From Aphrocallistes beatrix (lineage: Eukaryota > Porifera > Hexactinellida > Sceptrulophora > Aphrocallistidae), in contig OY725489.1 in the NCBI GenBank assembly GCA_963281255.1, positions 3,038,001 to 3,102,000 of the forward strand: a stretch of 64,000 nt of DNA, written 5' to 3'. Position 1 is the first letter of the stretch, and each line of letters opens with the position of its first letter. The notes beneath the pieces are model-generated. The model made no database searches, was not told where the DNA came from, and worked only from the letters and a program-made list of their open reading frames with translations. Shown here in pieces: positions 18,768 through 29,019 of the stretch. The translations under genes and the position numbers were made by a program.

Positions 18768-19095
18768 CTTGCATCGTAGAGGCAGTTTGAGAGACAGCGG
18801 TAAGAGAGGGTTGATGGTCTATTGGAAAATTAGTAATAGGTTCTATATTAACTTCTGACCAAATTGTGCCATCACGAGCTACAAATTTGTCGACTTCAAT
18901 ATCTGAATGATCCATCAAACTGGGATATGATTCAGTTTTGATCTCATCTTCGGACTCAAATTCTGAGCTATCATCAATGGCATTCTCTACATCATTTTCA
19001 TCAAGATCTTTGTCAAAATCTTCGCCAGAACTATAAAGCTCAAGATCATATGGAACAGTTTTTCTTCTTTTAGGGTATCTCGGTCCTTCCGCCAT
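18768..19095 (-). pseudogene. Lone piggyBac-type N-terminal exon
   Basis: The ATG at 19095 opens MAEGPRYPKRRKTVPYDLEL, then a strongly acidic stretch (EDFDKDLDENDVENAIDDSS) and FVARDGTIWSEVN. Acidic N termini followed by a DGT.W element are usual in piggyBac transposases. At 18767 the frame meets a GTAAAT splice donor (CAAG/GTAAATTTT on the minus strand) and then loses protein character, so this looks like exon 1. No catalytic exon follows on the minus side. The exon could be a decapitated element or a non-autonomous derivative. It is the kind of region the 9114-10754 gene lacks. Confidence 0.55.
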
Positions 19096-19440
19096 TTTGT
19101 AATTTATGAAGCAAATTACTTCTATGAAGCTATGAAGCTGTAAAGAATTCTGAATGTGTTTAAAATATTAGGTAAACTAGATAAAGGGATCGCTAAACTT
19201 AAAACCATATCATTTGGATTGCATTACATAGTACGATATAAAAATGCATGCATGGCGCGGCTAAAGATCATATGGGCTCCTTACGCTGATGGAAAATAAT
19301 AATAATAGCTTCATTTAGCTAACTACAAACAAACCTAATATGTAATGATGGAATATTTCAAGTCATTTTCCAATAATTAAAAATGTGATACATTTTTAGT
19401 GCAGCTCCTATAGGGAGATGCTCTTATGGCATGGACGGAG
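19096..19440. other. Intergenic, nothing recognised
   Basis: AT-rich, upstream of the piggyBac-like exon. The end (about 19385-19440) carries CAGCTCCTATAGGGAGATGC, a palindromic word also seen near 24.72 kb. Confidence 0.35.
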
Positions 19441-19479
19441 TATCTTGTCCGTCCGTCCGTATGTATGTATGTATGTATG

Positions 19480-19692
19480 CAGGCTTTCATCCAGGCGTAC
19501 TGGGCGCGCCTAGAGGCGCGTATTTGATCCCATGGATCATAATTAGGCGTATGATTTTTTTGGGCTAGGCGCGCGGCATACGCCTACTTAGGCGCGTGGC
19601 ATAAAACATATATAAAAATGCAGAGTCTAAGCACGTAGAAAAATGATGGCGTCCATTAGGCGTATGACTTTGTAAAGCTGGATGAAACCCTG
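19480..19692. mobile_element. hAT-like MITE inserted in the GTAT microsatellite
   Basis: CAGGCTTTCATCCAG at the left and CTGGATGAAACCCTG at the right are inverted repeats. GTAT repeats flank both sides, so the 8-bp duplication cannot be read uniquely. The interior is rich in AGGCGCG and AGGCGTATG words. Confidence 0.75.
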
Positions 19693-19693
19693 T

Positions 19694-19846
19694 TGTATGT
19701 ATGTATGTATGTATGTATGTATGTATGTATGTATGTATGTATGTATGTATGTATGTATGTATGTATGTATGTATGTATGTATGTATGTATGTATGTATGT
19801 ATGTATGTATGTATGTATGTATGTATGTATGTATGTATGTATGTAT
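19694..19846. repeat. (GTAT)n microsatellite, ~38 copies
   Basis: An uninterrupted GTAT run of about 150 bp. It continues as a few GTAT and GTCC units at 19450-19479 beyond the MITE. The long open frames across it on both strands are artefacts of the tetramer. Confidence 0.97.
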
Positions 19847-20118
19847 TTTTTGATGATAGTTGCATCATATGTGAGATATGTTAGTATAAATATTCTATTA
19901 AAATTTCAGCCTTTTATCTCCTATAATGGATGAGTTATGCTCGAATAACTCTGTTGCTGAACTTTTAAAAATGCGATGATGACGTCATAATTCCATGATG
20001 AGTCGATATTTTGCTCTGAGCTCAGAACTTACTGGAGCCATAGCCAAAAGACTCCCACATGCCAAAAATTAGCTTTCTATGACCTGCAGTTTCTTCAATC
20101 AATTCGTTACAGAGATAT
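19847..20118 (-). repeat. Family B element, 5' half
   Basis: The minus strand reads TGTAACGAATTGATTGAAG, then GGCATGTGGGAGTC, GGAATTATGACGTCATCATC and ACATATGATGCAACTATC, all family B. Its outer start continues beyond the two MITEs at 20124 and 20610 and resurfaces at about 21077-21110 (ATTAATCGAGTTTAATAGTA). Confidence 0.65.
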
Positions 20119-20123
20119 ATATA

Positions 20124-20596
20124 CACTGCCTGAACAAAAGTATTCGTACACCTAATTTCCCACACAAAAAGTTACAATACTGATTTATTTAGCGAGTCAA
20201 GGTATTTAATTGGTAAGAGATACACTTAATTTGTCTACAAATTCGAATTCTCCACATTCAAATTACCCACTTTATAAGTTTTCAACTTAATTACTCTTCT
20301 TCAAGAATAAGTATTTTCAGCATTTGCTTTCCTATGCCACATGTCGCGCGTGATCACCATTGTATATGATGGCATTGGTTGTATAAAGTGGCACAGTTTG
20401 AAAATTTTAACCTTGTGGGAGTATGGACAAGTTGAAAGATTAAAAAGTGAGTAATTCGAATATGGAGAATTTGAATTTGAAGTTAAATTAAGCCTATCTG
20501 TTGCCAATAAAATACCTTGACTTGCTAAATAAATCAGTATTATAACTATTCGTAGGAGGAATTATGGCGTGTACGAATACTTTTGTTCAGGCAGTG
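20124..20596. mobile_element. Tc1-type long-TIR MITE, copy 1
   Basis: CACTGCCTGAACAAAAGTAT / ATACTTTTGTTCAGGCAGTG are perfect inverted ends flanked by TA (20122-20123 and 20597-20598). The arms extend well inward (GCGAGTCAAGGTATTTAATTG mirrored). Relatives lie at 31610 and 56415. Non-coding. Confidence 0.88.
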
Positions 20597-20609
20597 TATA
20601 TATGTAAAC

Positions 20610-21068
20610 CAGGGGCGGATACAGGGTTTAGACTAAGGGGGGGCCAAAAGCGAGCGGAGCTTGCGAATGTAATGGGGGGGTCTGGGGGGAAACCCCCAGA
20701 AATTTTTTTAACTTTAGGTGGTCAAATATCAATGTACAGCAATAGTAGCATACTCAAGTTTTCACCTCTATCGAATCTAAATGGAAACTCGAAGCTAATG
20801 TTGGAGTATTCGTCTCAAATAAAGGAATAATTGTTACACTTATGGATTAATCTAAATCAGATCTGATGAAATCATTAACACGGAATGATTGAATTGAAGA
20901 AAGAAGTATCTTAGTAGATATCATTGGAATTGAGAAAATACACTCATATAATTGAGGGCTAAAGTTCACAAATCTGGGAGGCTAGACCCAAATAGCTCCC
21001 CCGTAGATCAATTCGTAAAATTTTCATGGGGCCATGGCCCCCCTGGACCCCCCCTATATCCGCCCCTG
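20610..21068. mobile_element. hAT MITE with oligo-G tracts, perfect duplication
   Basis: CAGGGGCGGATACAGG and TATATCCGCCCCTG ends. ATGTAAAC occurs at 20602-20609 and 21069-21076. Just inside are runs of seven G (GGGGGGGCC) and CCCCCC near the right end. The 88-codon frame at 20564-20830 falls within the element and is not a gene. Confidence 0.92.
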
Positions 21069-21110
21069 ATGTAAACAAATAAATATTAATCGAGTTTAAT
21101 AGTAAGGATA

Positions 21111-22270
21111 CTAAAAAACTCGACGCTTAATTTTGCTTGCAAAACATAATAAATGCTCAAGATATTCGATATGCGGTTGTGCTTTCATAGATGCAATTAC
21201 AGTTAAATTCAAGATCAAATCACAAGATAAGAATACAGCCAGGGCCACTTATTATGAACCTTTGTAATGTGAACATTGGGTTGTTGCGAATAAATCTTCT
21301 GGTTTCAACTTAATTATGTACAATATGTTGAATCAAGTTCATTTATATGAAGTCTCACTATATTATCAACACAATATTTGGCGTGGTCGGCAATTATATT
21401 TTGAGTGATGTGCGCGCCACTAAAATTAATGATTTAATCAATCAAATAAGTACGTATCGAAAATAAATAACCACGAAACTCGATTCCGTGGGCCGCCATA
21501 TTGTTGAAATATGATTTAGATTGACCATATTTAGTAAATTGAGGTCGAAAAGAGTTTTGAGAAAATCCTAGTATTCTAATATTACTCACGAATAGAAGAT
21601 AGGAATGATTCAATTATTATTTAGTATATTCCTTTACATGCATACTCAAAATTTGAAGACTATGACAACAATTTTTGAACTTGCCGTAGAAATATTGCGT
21701 TTGCATAATATTTGAGAAAGGTGAATTGGTATCTTGGATATCTTTTTGCTGTTAGAATGTGTGCGCGTAATTAGGTGGTCTGGTGTTACTATGTCAACTG
21801 AATATGGACAGGGGTATTTCTTTGTATTTTAGTTCCAGGGAGGTGCTTGAATTTCTTTTGATATTGTGGTCTAATATTTGATCACCTTCAAATTCATATC
21901 TAAATATAAAAATTCAGTGAATATGATTGGGTCATGACGAAATGAGAGCAAGTGTTGTGCAATTGAAAACGTCAATACAAATATTTGATTCTATGAGAAA
22001 ACATGTTTCGGGTTATGTTATATCATCATAGTCAGTTGTCGATATCAATTTATTATTGGAACTAAACACTGAATATGATTACTCACCTGGTACGTAACTT
22101 GTCAAAATTCCTTTTTTGGATTTTCTGTTATTTTTTGATGTTGTGTGAATAGTTCCAAGATATCTTCGAAATGATGAAGTGAAAGTAATCTAGAAAAAAA
22201 AAAAGAAATGTTTATCTAAAGATTTAAAACTTGAATTCCATTCATAGGGTTCTATATCGAAGTAATAATT
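21111..22270. other. Intergenic; one pogo-like terminus
   Basis: At about 21240 CAGGGCCACTTATTATGAACC resembles the MITE terminus seen at 50490 and 43205. No partner end was identified. The remaining kilobase has no recognisable gene. Confidence 0.35.
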
Positions 22271-22319
22271 CAGTGGTTTTCAACATTTTTACTCTGGACC
22301 CCCAATAGCAATTATTATA

Positions 22320-23664
22320 CAGGGTGTCTCAAAAGTTTTTTCCGGTTGTACTAATATCCACAACTTGTAAACTATAGTATAGAAATCTTATATTATTTGC
22401 CAATATAATCTCCTCTAAGTTGGATACAAGAATTAATTCGAGCAGGCATCCCGGAGATTAAATTCTCCAAAATCGACGGTGTGAGTCCATTCCAGATATT
22501 TTTCAGGTAATTAGCGAGCTCTGACAAATTGGTGGCTGGTCTCTTCTTGTCAAGCTCTGCTTGAATAATCGCCCAAAGATTTTCAATGGGATTTAAATCT
22601 GGTGAATTGCTAGGCCAAATTCCTTTAGCCCAGTACCCTGGAATATTATTGGAAAGCCAGGTTTGCGTCTTTTTGCGGTATGGGCAGGAGCCCCATCCTG
22701 CATAAAAATGGCCTCGGACATCAAGCGACACATTTTCCGTTCTGTCACTGGGCCTGTAGTTTTCCTTCTCTTCAAGGTAGAAAGGCAGGACTTCTCCAAA
22801 ATTTCTTTTATATAGTATTCTGCATTTACAGATTGTTTAGGAGGAAGAAAATGGAGTTCCGAGATCCCAGTGCCACTCATCATCCCCCAGACCATGATTT
22901 TAGGCGGGAATTTAACTGTCTGAATAGGCTCAATGTTTCGCGCATTCTGACTCCAAACCCGATCGTTCTGCCGATTTGTTGGATGGAAAAGTTCAAAAGA
23001 ACTCTCGTCACTAAAAAGAACCCTTTTCCAATCCTGTTCATCCCAAAATTTATGACTAAGGCAGTATTGCAGCCTCTGTTCCTTCTGTTTTTCCGACAAT
23101 TTTGGTTGCGAAGGTCTTTTGTATGGCTTTGCTCCGATGGTATTCCTTAAATACCGATGTATAGTGTCTTTACTAACTCTCTGTGAATTTTTCGAAACGA
23201 TACAAGCAAGTTTTCGCGTAAACTGCCAACGTTTGCCTAGAGATTTTCTAATAATTATTTTAGGAACGCGAGAAAGCCGTGTTGGACGCCCAGACCGAGG
23301 TTTGTCCGCCATGGATTTGCCTGATAGAATCTTCGTTTTCCAATTCCAAACAGTCTTAACTGTAACCCCTAAGGTCTGAGCAATCTGTTTCTGGCTAATA
23401 CCAGATTCTAACATACCAATTGCACGTAATCTCTTACCAATTCTGGAATTTTGGACATCCATAATATAAACTATATATTGATGATGAAGTGAGGTCAAGA
23501 AAATCACGAGATGTTAACAAATACAATTGATTTGTATTTCATTCAAACATTATGACCGTTCAAGTTAAATATTATCAAAAAAGGGCGAGTTTAAATGCAA
23601 GCACTGATGTAAAAGGAATATTTTGATAAATTATAAAACCGGAAAAAACTTTTGAGACACCCTG
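22320..23664 (-). mobile_element. Tc1/mariner DD37E element, nearly intact
   Basis: Perfect inverted ends of about 28 bp (CAGGGTGTCTCAAAAGTTTT...) with TA on both sides (22318-22319 and 23665-23666). Length is 1345 bp, normal for an autonomous Tc1-type element. It carries one transposase gene with a single frame change. The perfect ends indicate a young insertion. Confidence 0.95.
22393..23462 (-). pseudogene. Tc1-family transposase, DD37E, one frameshift
   Basis: The start is the ATG at 23462 (MDVQNSRIGKRLRAIGMLES). An N-terminal helix-turn-helix (SQKQIAQTLGVTVKTVWNWK) precedes RSGRPTRLS, the GRPR-like hook. The catalytic residues are Asp in VLFSDESSF, Asp in FMQDGAPAHT and Glu in SPDLNPIENLW. 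Counting across the junction gives 37 residues between the second Asp and Glu, that is DD37E, unlike the DD34E of classical Tc1. At about 22665-22685 an A run (GCAAAAAG on the coding strand) is one base short, shifting frame between PAHTA and TQTWLSNN. This is the only lesion seen. It could be real or a sequencing slip in the homopolymer. Confidence 0.92.
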
Positions 23665-23740
23665 TACTGTGGACCCCTGATATCTTCTGTGACCCACAAA
23701 GGGGTCCATGGAAACAAGGTTGGGAACCACTGAAATAATT

Positions 23741-24815
23741 AATATTTTAAGCACGAACAGGACATATGCTGTGAGTCTGGAATCTAAGTCATGCTCTGAA
23801 CTTTTCAATACATACCTCCAAATTAGAATTTAAATTAGAATATTTAATGTACTATGTTCATATATGGATCTATTCACGTATTAACGCAAGAAAATGAAAA
23901 TTTCCATGCTGCTGGTAGGTAACACTAGCTCTAAAACTGGAGTGGGGGACCGGCTCCCACCAGATTCCCAACATCGATACCTATGATACCTACATTTTCT
24001 AACGCATATATATATTTCTTTTCATATCTTTTTAATTAGAAAGATTAGAGTACGTGTCTAGTAAACGAAAAAATAGTAATCAGATTAGTATATCAATTTA
24101 CTTACTTAACTAGTTGTATAGTGCAATACCTTATTCTATCCTCTCCCAACATTTCGCCGGCTTCAGGTCCATTACGCTCGGCGGGGTCCCGTGTCTAGTA
24201 TAGCTGATCTATTGTGTTCTTCGATTTGGACTTTGATAGTCAGTCACCGCGCCTGCTTGAGAAGATACTCTTCAAAAACCTTTTGTTCGAGCCGCTTCCT
24301 TTTAAATCCAGAATCAGCTTAATTTGCTTGGACTTTAGCGCGCAGGTACTGCTTCCAAGCGATTGTACGTATCAGGGGATATCAGTATTGTAAGAGGAAA
24401 AATAATAAGAAAACTAGTGTTGTTGTGCAGCAAAGTAGAGTCGAAGTAAACAATGTATTGAATAAAGCACAGTCTAATACTACAGAAAAAAAAGGAATTA
24501 AGATCCAAAACTAACTCGACATTAGATCTCTACTATTTGTAGTCTTGTGGGGGATAGAACTTCGGTAACACCTAATGTGTTTACCTTATACAACAATGGC
24601 TGTAAAATAACTTTCTTAAGTTGACTAAGAATACACTCGTGATCGTTTTTGTTTTCCGACTATACTATCGCGTATAGTGGCAAACGCTTGAAATGAGTGC
24701 CTCCCTATTTTTAGTTCAGCTCCTAGCATAGGAGATGGCTTCATATATTAAAATCGACGAGGCGCATGCGCCTGAGATTTTAATACTATTCAAGAATTAA
24801 TAGGCTTTTCTTTGT
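23741..24815. other. Intergenic, nothing firm
   Basis: A slightly GC-richer patch at 24140-24370 (GGCGGGGTCCCGTG) was inspected for tRNA or SINE promoter boxes; none was convincing. Near 24720-24790 there are palindromic words CTCCTAGCATAGGAG and GAGGCGCATGCGCCT. Confidence 0.35.
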
Positions 24816-25022
24816 AAATGCTACAACTCTTTGTAAATATTACAACAATTCTTATTCTAACATTTACTATCATAATTTATCGAATTGTATTATTAATGGC
24901 AGAAGGTGCTTCTACTGCTTCTTCATTCTTAGAAGTGGATCCACTAAAAAACGTAAAATTGATTATCCCGAGGATAAATTATCCGGATACCGACATTTCG
25001 CTACTAATTTGATTGGCTAATT
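24816..25022 (+). repeat. Dispersed coding-like repeat, copy 1
   Basis: A ~160-bp block (24816-24974) recurs inverted at 32926-33085. It includes ATG and MAEGASTASSFLEVDPLK. An A run then breaks the frame. In the next frame follow KKRKIDYPEDKLSGYRHFAT and NLIG, then a stop. The RHFAT tail is the same peptide that the tandem repeat at 29020 encodes on its minus strand. This suggests an exon or gene end carried by a mobile element. Its function is unknown. Confidence 0.5.
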
Positions 25023-25029
25023 TATTCTA

Positions 25030-25620
25030 ACATCTAATATACTATGAAAATATAACGTTTTTGTGCTAAGACGATAATTAAAAGATATCAAACGATAATT
25101 AAAAAATCAGTTTTGACATATTTAGATGTTTTGAAGTACGTATACCGTAATTAATAGTATCTGAACAATGGAATGTGAATTCTCATCTCTCAAATACTTG
25201 TAAGATCGCTTTATGACCATGATTTTTAATTTTGGAAATCTGCTGAAATTTACTAGGTTTCTCCTTTAAAGTAACATACTTGTATTATGCTACACTAGAT
25301 TCATTTTTATCAATTCTATGCAGCCGTATAATTTTAGTATAAACAATGTTTTTATATAATACACTTCACCTCCATTCTACACTGTTAGTTTATGAAATTT
25401 TGTTATCATCATTTCGATGTCAGTGGCTTCATTCCAACAAGTTGGGTACTTCTATCTGAGTTTAGGTTTACTGGTGGGATTGTGGACTTCAAAATTAATA
25501 TGACAGGGAACCATATGTTTCGATAATGTCACCAAAGGAGTTTACGTAGCAAGGATCTATGCGTAGAGAGAATGTGGTTATGTGCTGCTAATTATAATAC
25601 GGTGCACTTCCGAATACAGG
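25030..25620. other. Intergenic, nothing recognised
   Basis: AT-rich, without gene or repeat that could be named. Confidence 0.4.
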
Positions 25621-26735
25621 TGTAGCAGCCCAGAATATACCCCCATTAGAACATACCTGGGCAATTATGGGGGATAGGCCAGATTATACCCGGGTATGAA
25701 GTGGGCTAGCTCAGAATATACTCCCATGGGGTGCATTCTGGGCTAGGACAGAATATACTCGGTATAAACTGTCCTGATTATGCCCCCAACCCTGATAGGG
25801 GACCAGTCAACGCGTCCAAAATACCAACTCGTCCCTATCAAAGTGTTCAAAACCTGATAAGGATGGTTTTGGGGGTTTTGAGGAATCCTTGAGACCAGTG
25901 GAGTCTTTGGGGTTCTTTGTGTGCCTTTGGACAAGTTGGTATTTGGGATACACATATTATGAGATCACCATAGTACGGTAAGCCTTCGATTAGCCGAACA
26001 ATCTCACTTCTCCAAATAGAAATCTTTAAAGTAGCAGACTGATGCTGTTTGTTAACCAAGGGTGTACTGCTACGTATACGGAATTGCTAATTTTTACACT
26101 TGTACTTGTTATTATAGTGAAATATAATTGGAGAAACAGAAATATTCCGTTGAGTTCTGTCCAGGGGCAAATCAAGGTTTATTAGAGGACGAACCGTGGT
26201 ATTAAGCTTATTCTCAGCTAAGACTTGACGATTGCACTTTCTCTTTGAGTCGAGGGAGGAGACCCTGGATATAATGCCACCCCTGAGTCCGTCCCTGCTG
26301 TATATCTATAATGTCATGATAATATTAGGAGTAGATGCCATCACTCTACTTCTCTGAGGCAATTTTCTAATTTGTAAGACAGTCTGTAATTCCTACAACA
26401 AAATGTTAACATAGATACCCCAAACAGGGCCGTCGGAAGCTCAGAAAAAGTGGCAAGGCCATTGTCGCTGTGTTAATCAAAAGTGGTAAGGCTCATCCTG
26501 AGTCATCCACATCATCGTCCATATAACTAAGACAGTTTATAAAAAAAGTGGTAAGCCATGCCCTTACCAGCCGCACCACTTCCTATGGCCATGCCAAAAG
26601 ATCCACATTCATTTGATATTACGAAGACAGGGATAATATTCTGGGCTAGCCCGCTTCATATCCGGGGGTATGATCTAGGCTAGGACAGAATATACCCAAG
26701 TATATTCGAGGACGAGGGTATAATCTGGGTTGTTA
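25621..26735. mobile_element. Foldback element with CAGAATATACCC repeats
   Basis: TGTAGCAGCCCAGAATATAC at the left and GTATAATCTGGGTTGTTACA at the right are inverted ends. Internal words (GGCTAGGACAGAATATAC, TATACCCGGGTAT) repeat in both orientations, so each side folds on itself. The middle contains unrelated DNA and a probable hAT MITE (26425). Family not identified; the two 70-codon frames at 25.8-26.0 kb are not supported. Confidence 0.55.
26425..26590. mobile_element. Probable hAT MITE related to 11886
   Basis: CAGGGCCGTCGGAAGCTC matches the start of the 11886-12117 element. AAAAGTGG and GGCCATG words are repeated and inverted towards the right. A clear right end and target duplication were not found. 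Confidence 0.4.
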
Positions 26736-26950
26736 CACGAGGCCAGTGTCGAATTTTGTGGGAAACGGGGGACCCATTTGAAAAGTATTATCAGGTGCAT
26801 AAAGGGGACATAATTGAGGAATTTCATGGAAAACGAGACATTTAAAATTACCTCAATAGATGAGTTACAAAATGGGACGGGATAATTGCCCCTGGTTACA
26901 ATTCGAAGACACATTTTACTAATAACTAAGTATGTTTAATATATTGAAGT

Positions 26951-28387
26951 CTAAGTAACACTAATATTAATATGATTAGCTACACCTCGTAAGAATTCCA
27001 TGGTTGGGCGCCACACATAGCTGGTAACCAGTTGCTTCAAGGCCTCCTCGGTAGCCTGGTTTTTCCTACGTTTAGGAGGATTAGTACCGGCAATGAACTT
27101 AGCTTGTCGTACTTCCACAAGTCCCTGTTCACGCTTCAAGGCAGTGATAAACTTCCAAATATTTGGATGGTGACAGCCAACAGTAGCATTGAAAGAGCGG
27201 TGCCATGCTTCAACTGCATTGGTTGTACGAGGTAACCCAAACGCCGTGTCGTAGTGATAGTTCCACATCTCAATTGGGAACAAGGGATCCTGGTAGGTAC
27301 CACCAGGGAGTTTGCGCCCCACATAGGTTTTCTCAAAGTATAGAACGAGACCAGTGGCTTGGGGCATTGGAAGTTCCTGTACTACATCACCAAACACCTC
27401 GAGTACATCAAAGGGTGAAGCAAAGGCGAGTGCTGGCAACAGGCGTAAGCGTAGGGCTAGTTCCTCATCTTGGTTGTAAGCAGCTTGCAGTCCTTCAGCT
27501 TGTACTTTGCGCCAGATATTCTGTGTGAGGTGAAAGAAGCAGCACTTCACCTGTGTACCAGGCCACACCTGCTGGAAACTGTTAATGGCAGCCTTCTCAA
27601 AGTCCATAAGCATCCGAGATGGCTGAGCATTAGGACAGAGTAACTGGATCTGTTGCCACATCCGTGTGTAGGTAGCTTGGGTTTTATTAGGTAGGAGGAT
27701 GAACAGGCTAGGTAAAAGATGGCCATCCTTTAGGGGCTCCGGTCCTCCTCGGAGTGCATGCAACACATACACTTGGGCAAAGAGGTTAGGAGCTGTCTTA
27801 AAGGTACCATCAGCAAGCCAGCACTGGGATGCTTGCAACATATCCAGGTTACGCTGTGTACCAAAGATGAGAATTCTCTGCGGCTCCGGACCAGAGTCGT
27901 AGAGCAAGAATTGCTCTTCCTTCGCTGTCTGCTGGTACTCAGGTGGAAGGTTGAGTTCCTCAAGAGTAGTTGGTTGTATTGGAACAGCTAGCACTCGTTC
28001 CCTCTGACGCTGTATCGTACGCTTTAAACTGTCCAGCTTAGGCAGCTTAGCAGCCGTACCCTCAGATACCGTGAGGAGACTTTCCCCTACTATGCTGTGT
28101 GAACTATCCCGGGTTTCCTCTGCTTTCCTTTTAATGCCTATCTTAGCCTCACGACAACTTACCTCCTGTTCATCTGGTCCATGGAGATGCTCATTGGTTC
28201 GTCTGACTATCTCCATACCCTTTGTAAGAACCCTTGCTTTGCAAATTCCTCTCTTTACGCATTGCCAGTGCTTCACATCTCCTACTCTCCTCTGTCTGTC
28301 ATATAGATATCCTCCTTCTATTAGCTTCTCTCCTCCTCTACAAGATCTGATCAGCCGAAACGGCTGATCAGGAGGGTCCTCTGTCAT
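26951..28387 (-). CDS. FLYWCH-MULE (Mutator-like) transposase, uninterrupted
   Basis: 478 codons from the ATG at 28387. The N terminus has a FLYWCH zinc finger: W41, C43, C49, H67 and H69 in HWQCVKRGICKARV...NEHLHGPD. Residues ~185-400 are a MULE-type DDE domain: WLADGTFKTAPNLFAQ (Asp 193), MLMDFEKAAINSFQ (Asp 262), the conserved CCFFHLTQNIWRK, and TTNAVEAWHRSFN (Glu 393). The family cuts and pastes Mutator-like elements, usually giving 8-10 bp target duplications. The gene is visibly richer in G and C than its AT-rich surroundings, pointing to recent arrival or coding constraint. Terminal inverted repeats could not be located on either side. A MULE-type MITE with a 9-bp duplication lies only 87 bp upstream of the start. 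A domesticated host gene is an alternative. Confidence 0.92.
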   Translation of the reverse strand: MTEDPPDQPFRLIRSCRGGEKLIEGGYLYDRQRRVGDVKHWQCVKRGICKARVLTKGMEIVRRTNEHLHGPDEQEVSCREAKIGIKRKAEETRDSSHSIVGESLLTVSEGTAAKLPKLDSLKRTIQRQRERVLAVPIQPTTLEELNLPPEYQQTAKEEQFLLYDSGPEPQRILIFGTQRNLDMLQASQCWLADGTFKTAPNLFAQVYVLHALRGGPEPLKDGHLLPSLFILLPNKTQATYTRMWQQIQLLCPNAQPSRMLMDFEKAAINSFQQVWPGTQVKCCFFHLTQNIWRKVQAEGLQAAYNQDEELALRLRLLPALAFASPFDVLEVFGDVVQELPMPQATGLVLYFEKTYVGRKLPGGTYQDPLFPIEMWNYHYDTAFGLPRTTNAVEAWHRSFNATVGCHHPNIWKFITALKREQGLVEVRQAKFIAGTNPPKRRKNQATEEALKQLVTSYVWRPTMEFLRGVANHINISVT

Positions 28388-28473
28388 TCACTGTACAAAT
28401 TCACTGTCAAATTCACTGTCAAAAAGAGTCAAGAGTTAAATTGGTTAGATTATTTACATGCTCCTATTTATTT

Positions 28474-28748
28474 GGGATACAGACAATTCGTGACATTACA
28501 ATTCGTGACATTCTTGTAGTCGTGTAAACAATAATTAGTTGAGATTAAAGGGTTTCATTCAACTTGTTTATTGGTTAATTAAAGATGAAAGACAATGACA
28601 ACTAAAAGAATTACTTCCTGAGAGAAAAATTCATTCCCACATTGAATTCATCAATTCTATGTTGAATAGTCACGAATAGCAATGTCACGAATTGTATGTC
28701 ACGAATTGCAATGTCACGAATTGTAATGTCACGAATTGTCTGTATCCC
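28474..28748. mobile_element. MULE-type MITE, perfect 9-bp duplication
   Basis: GGGATACAGACAATTCGTGA at the left and its complement TCACGAATTGTCTGTATCCC at the right. TATTTATTT is duplicated at 28465-28473 and 28749-28757. Subterminal 14-bp words (CAATTCGTGACATT) are iterated 2-4 times, likely binding sites. The 9-bp duplication and long ends fit Mutator-like elements, perhaps mobilised by a transposase like the adjacent one. Confidence 0.9.
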
Positions 28749-29019
28749 TATTTATTTCATTGGAATTCAAACAGCTGACAACTTGTTTACGAGAAACCTG
28801 TAAGTATCTGCTGATTATTTTATTACAATGGCAGTTCTAGAAAGTATTTACAGGATGAGAATTCTAATTTCAAACTGTGAGAGCTCATTTGTCATGATTA
28901 TGCAAACTATATTCGAACAAACATGTGTTTTGGTGCTTTTTTATTATTTTAAAATTTAATGGTGCAATTAAATTAATCTTATAATGTATTTAATTATCTC
29001 CATGAAAATTAGCCAATCA

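Larger units (their letters stand above)
22271..23732. mobile_element. hAT-type MITE hosting a Tc1 element
   Basis: CAGTGGTTTTCAACATTTTT at the left and TTGGGAACCACTG at the right, with inner GGACCCC / GGGGTCC words, are hAT-like ends. TAATAATT (22263-22270) and AAATAATT (23733-23740) form an 8-bp duplication with one mismatch. Without the Tc1 insertion the element is only about 115 bp. Confidence 0.82.

Noticed and set aside
19656-19933. Open frames on both strands reading poly-HTYI or poly-MYVC
   Set aside because: They are translations of the GTAT microsatellite, not genes.
20564-20830. 88-codon plus frame
   Set aside because: Falls inside a hAT MITE with perfect 8-bp duplication and G tracts.
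22680-23379. Plus-strand frames of 86-156 codons
   Set aside because: Antisense to the DD37E transposase; no recognisable protein.
24140-24380. GC-richer patch as a possible tRNA gene or SINE
   Set aside because: No convincing A and B box pair, cloverleaf or A-rich tail.
27032-28367. Plus-strand frames opposite the FLYWCH-MULE gene
   Set aside because: They are antisense shadows of a gene whose domain content is clear on the minus strand.
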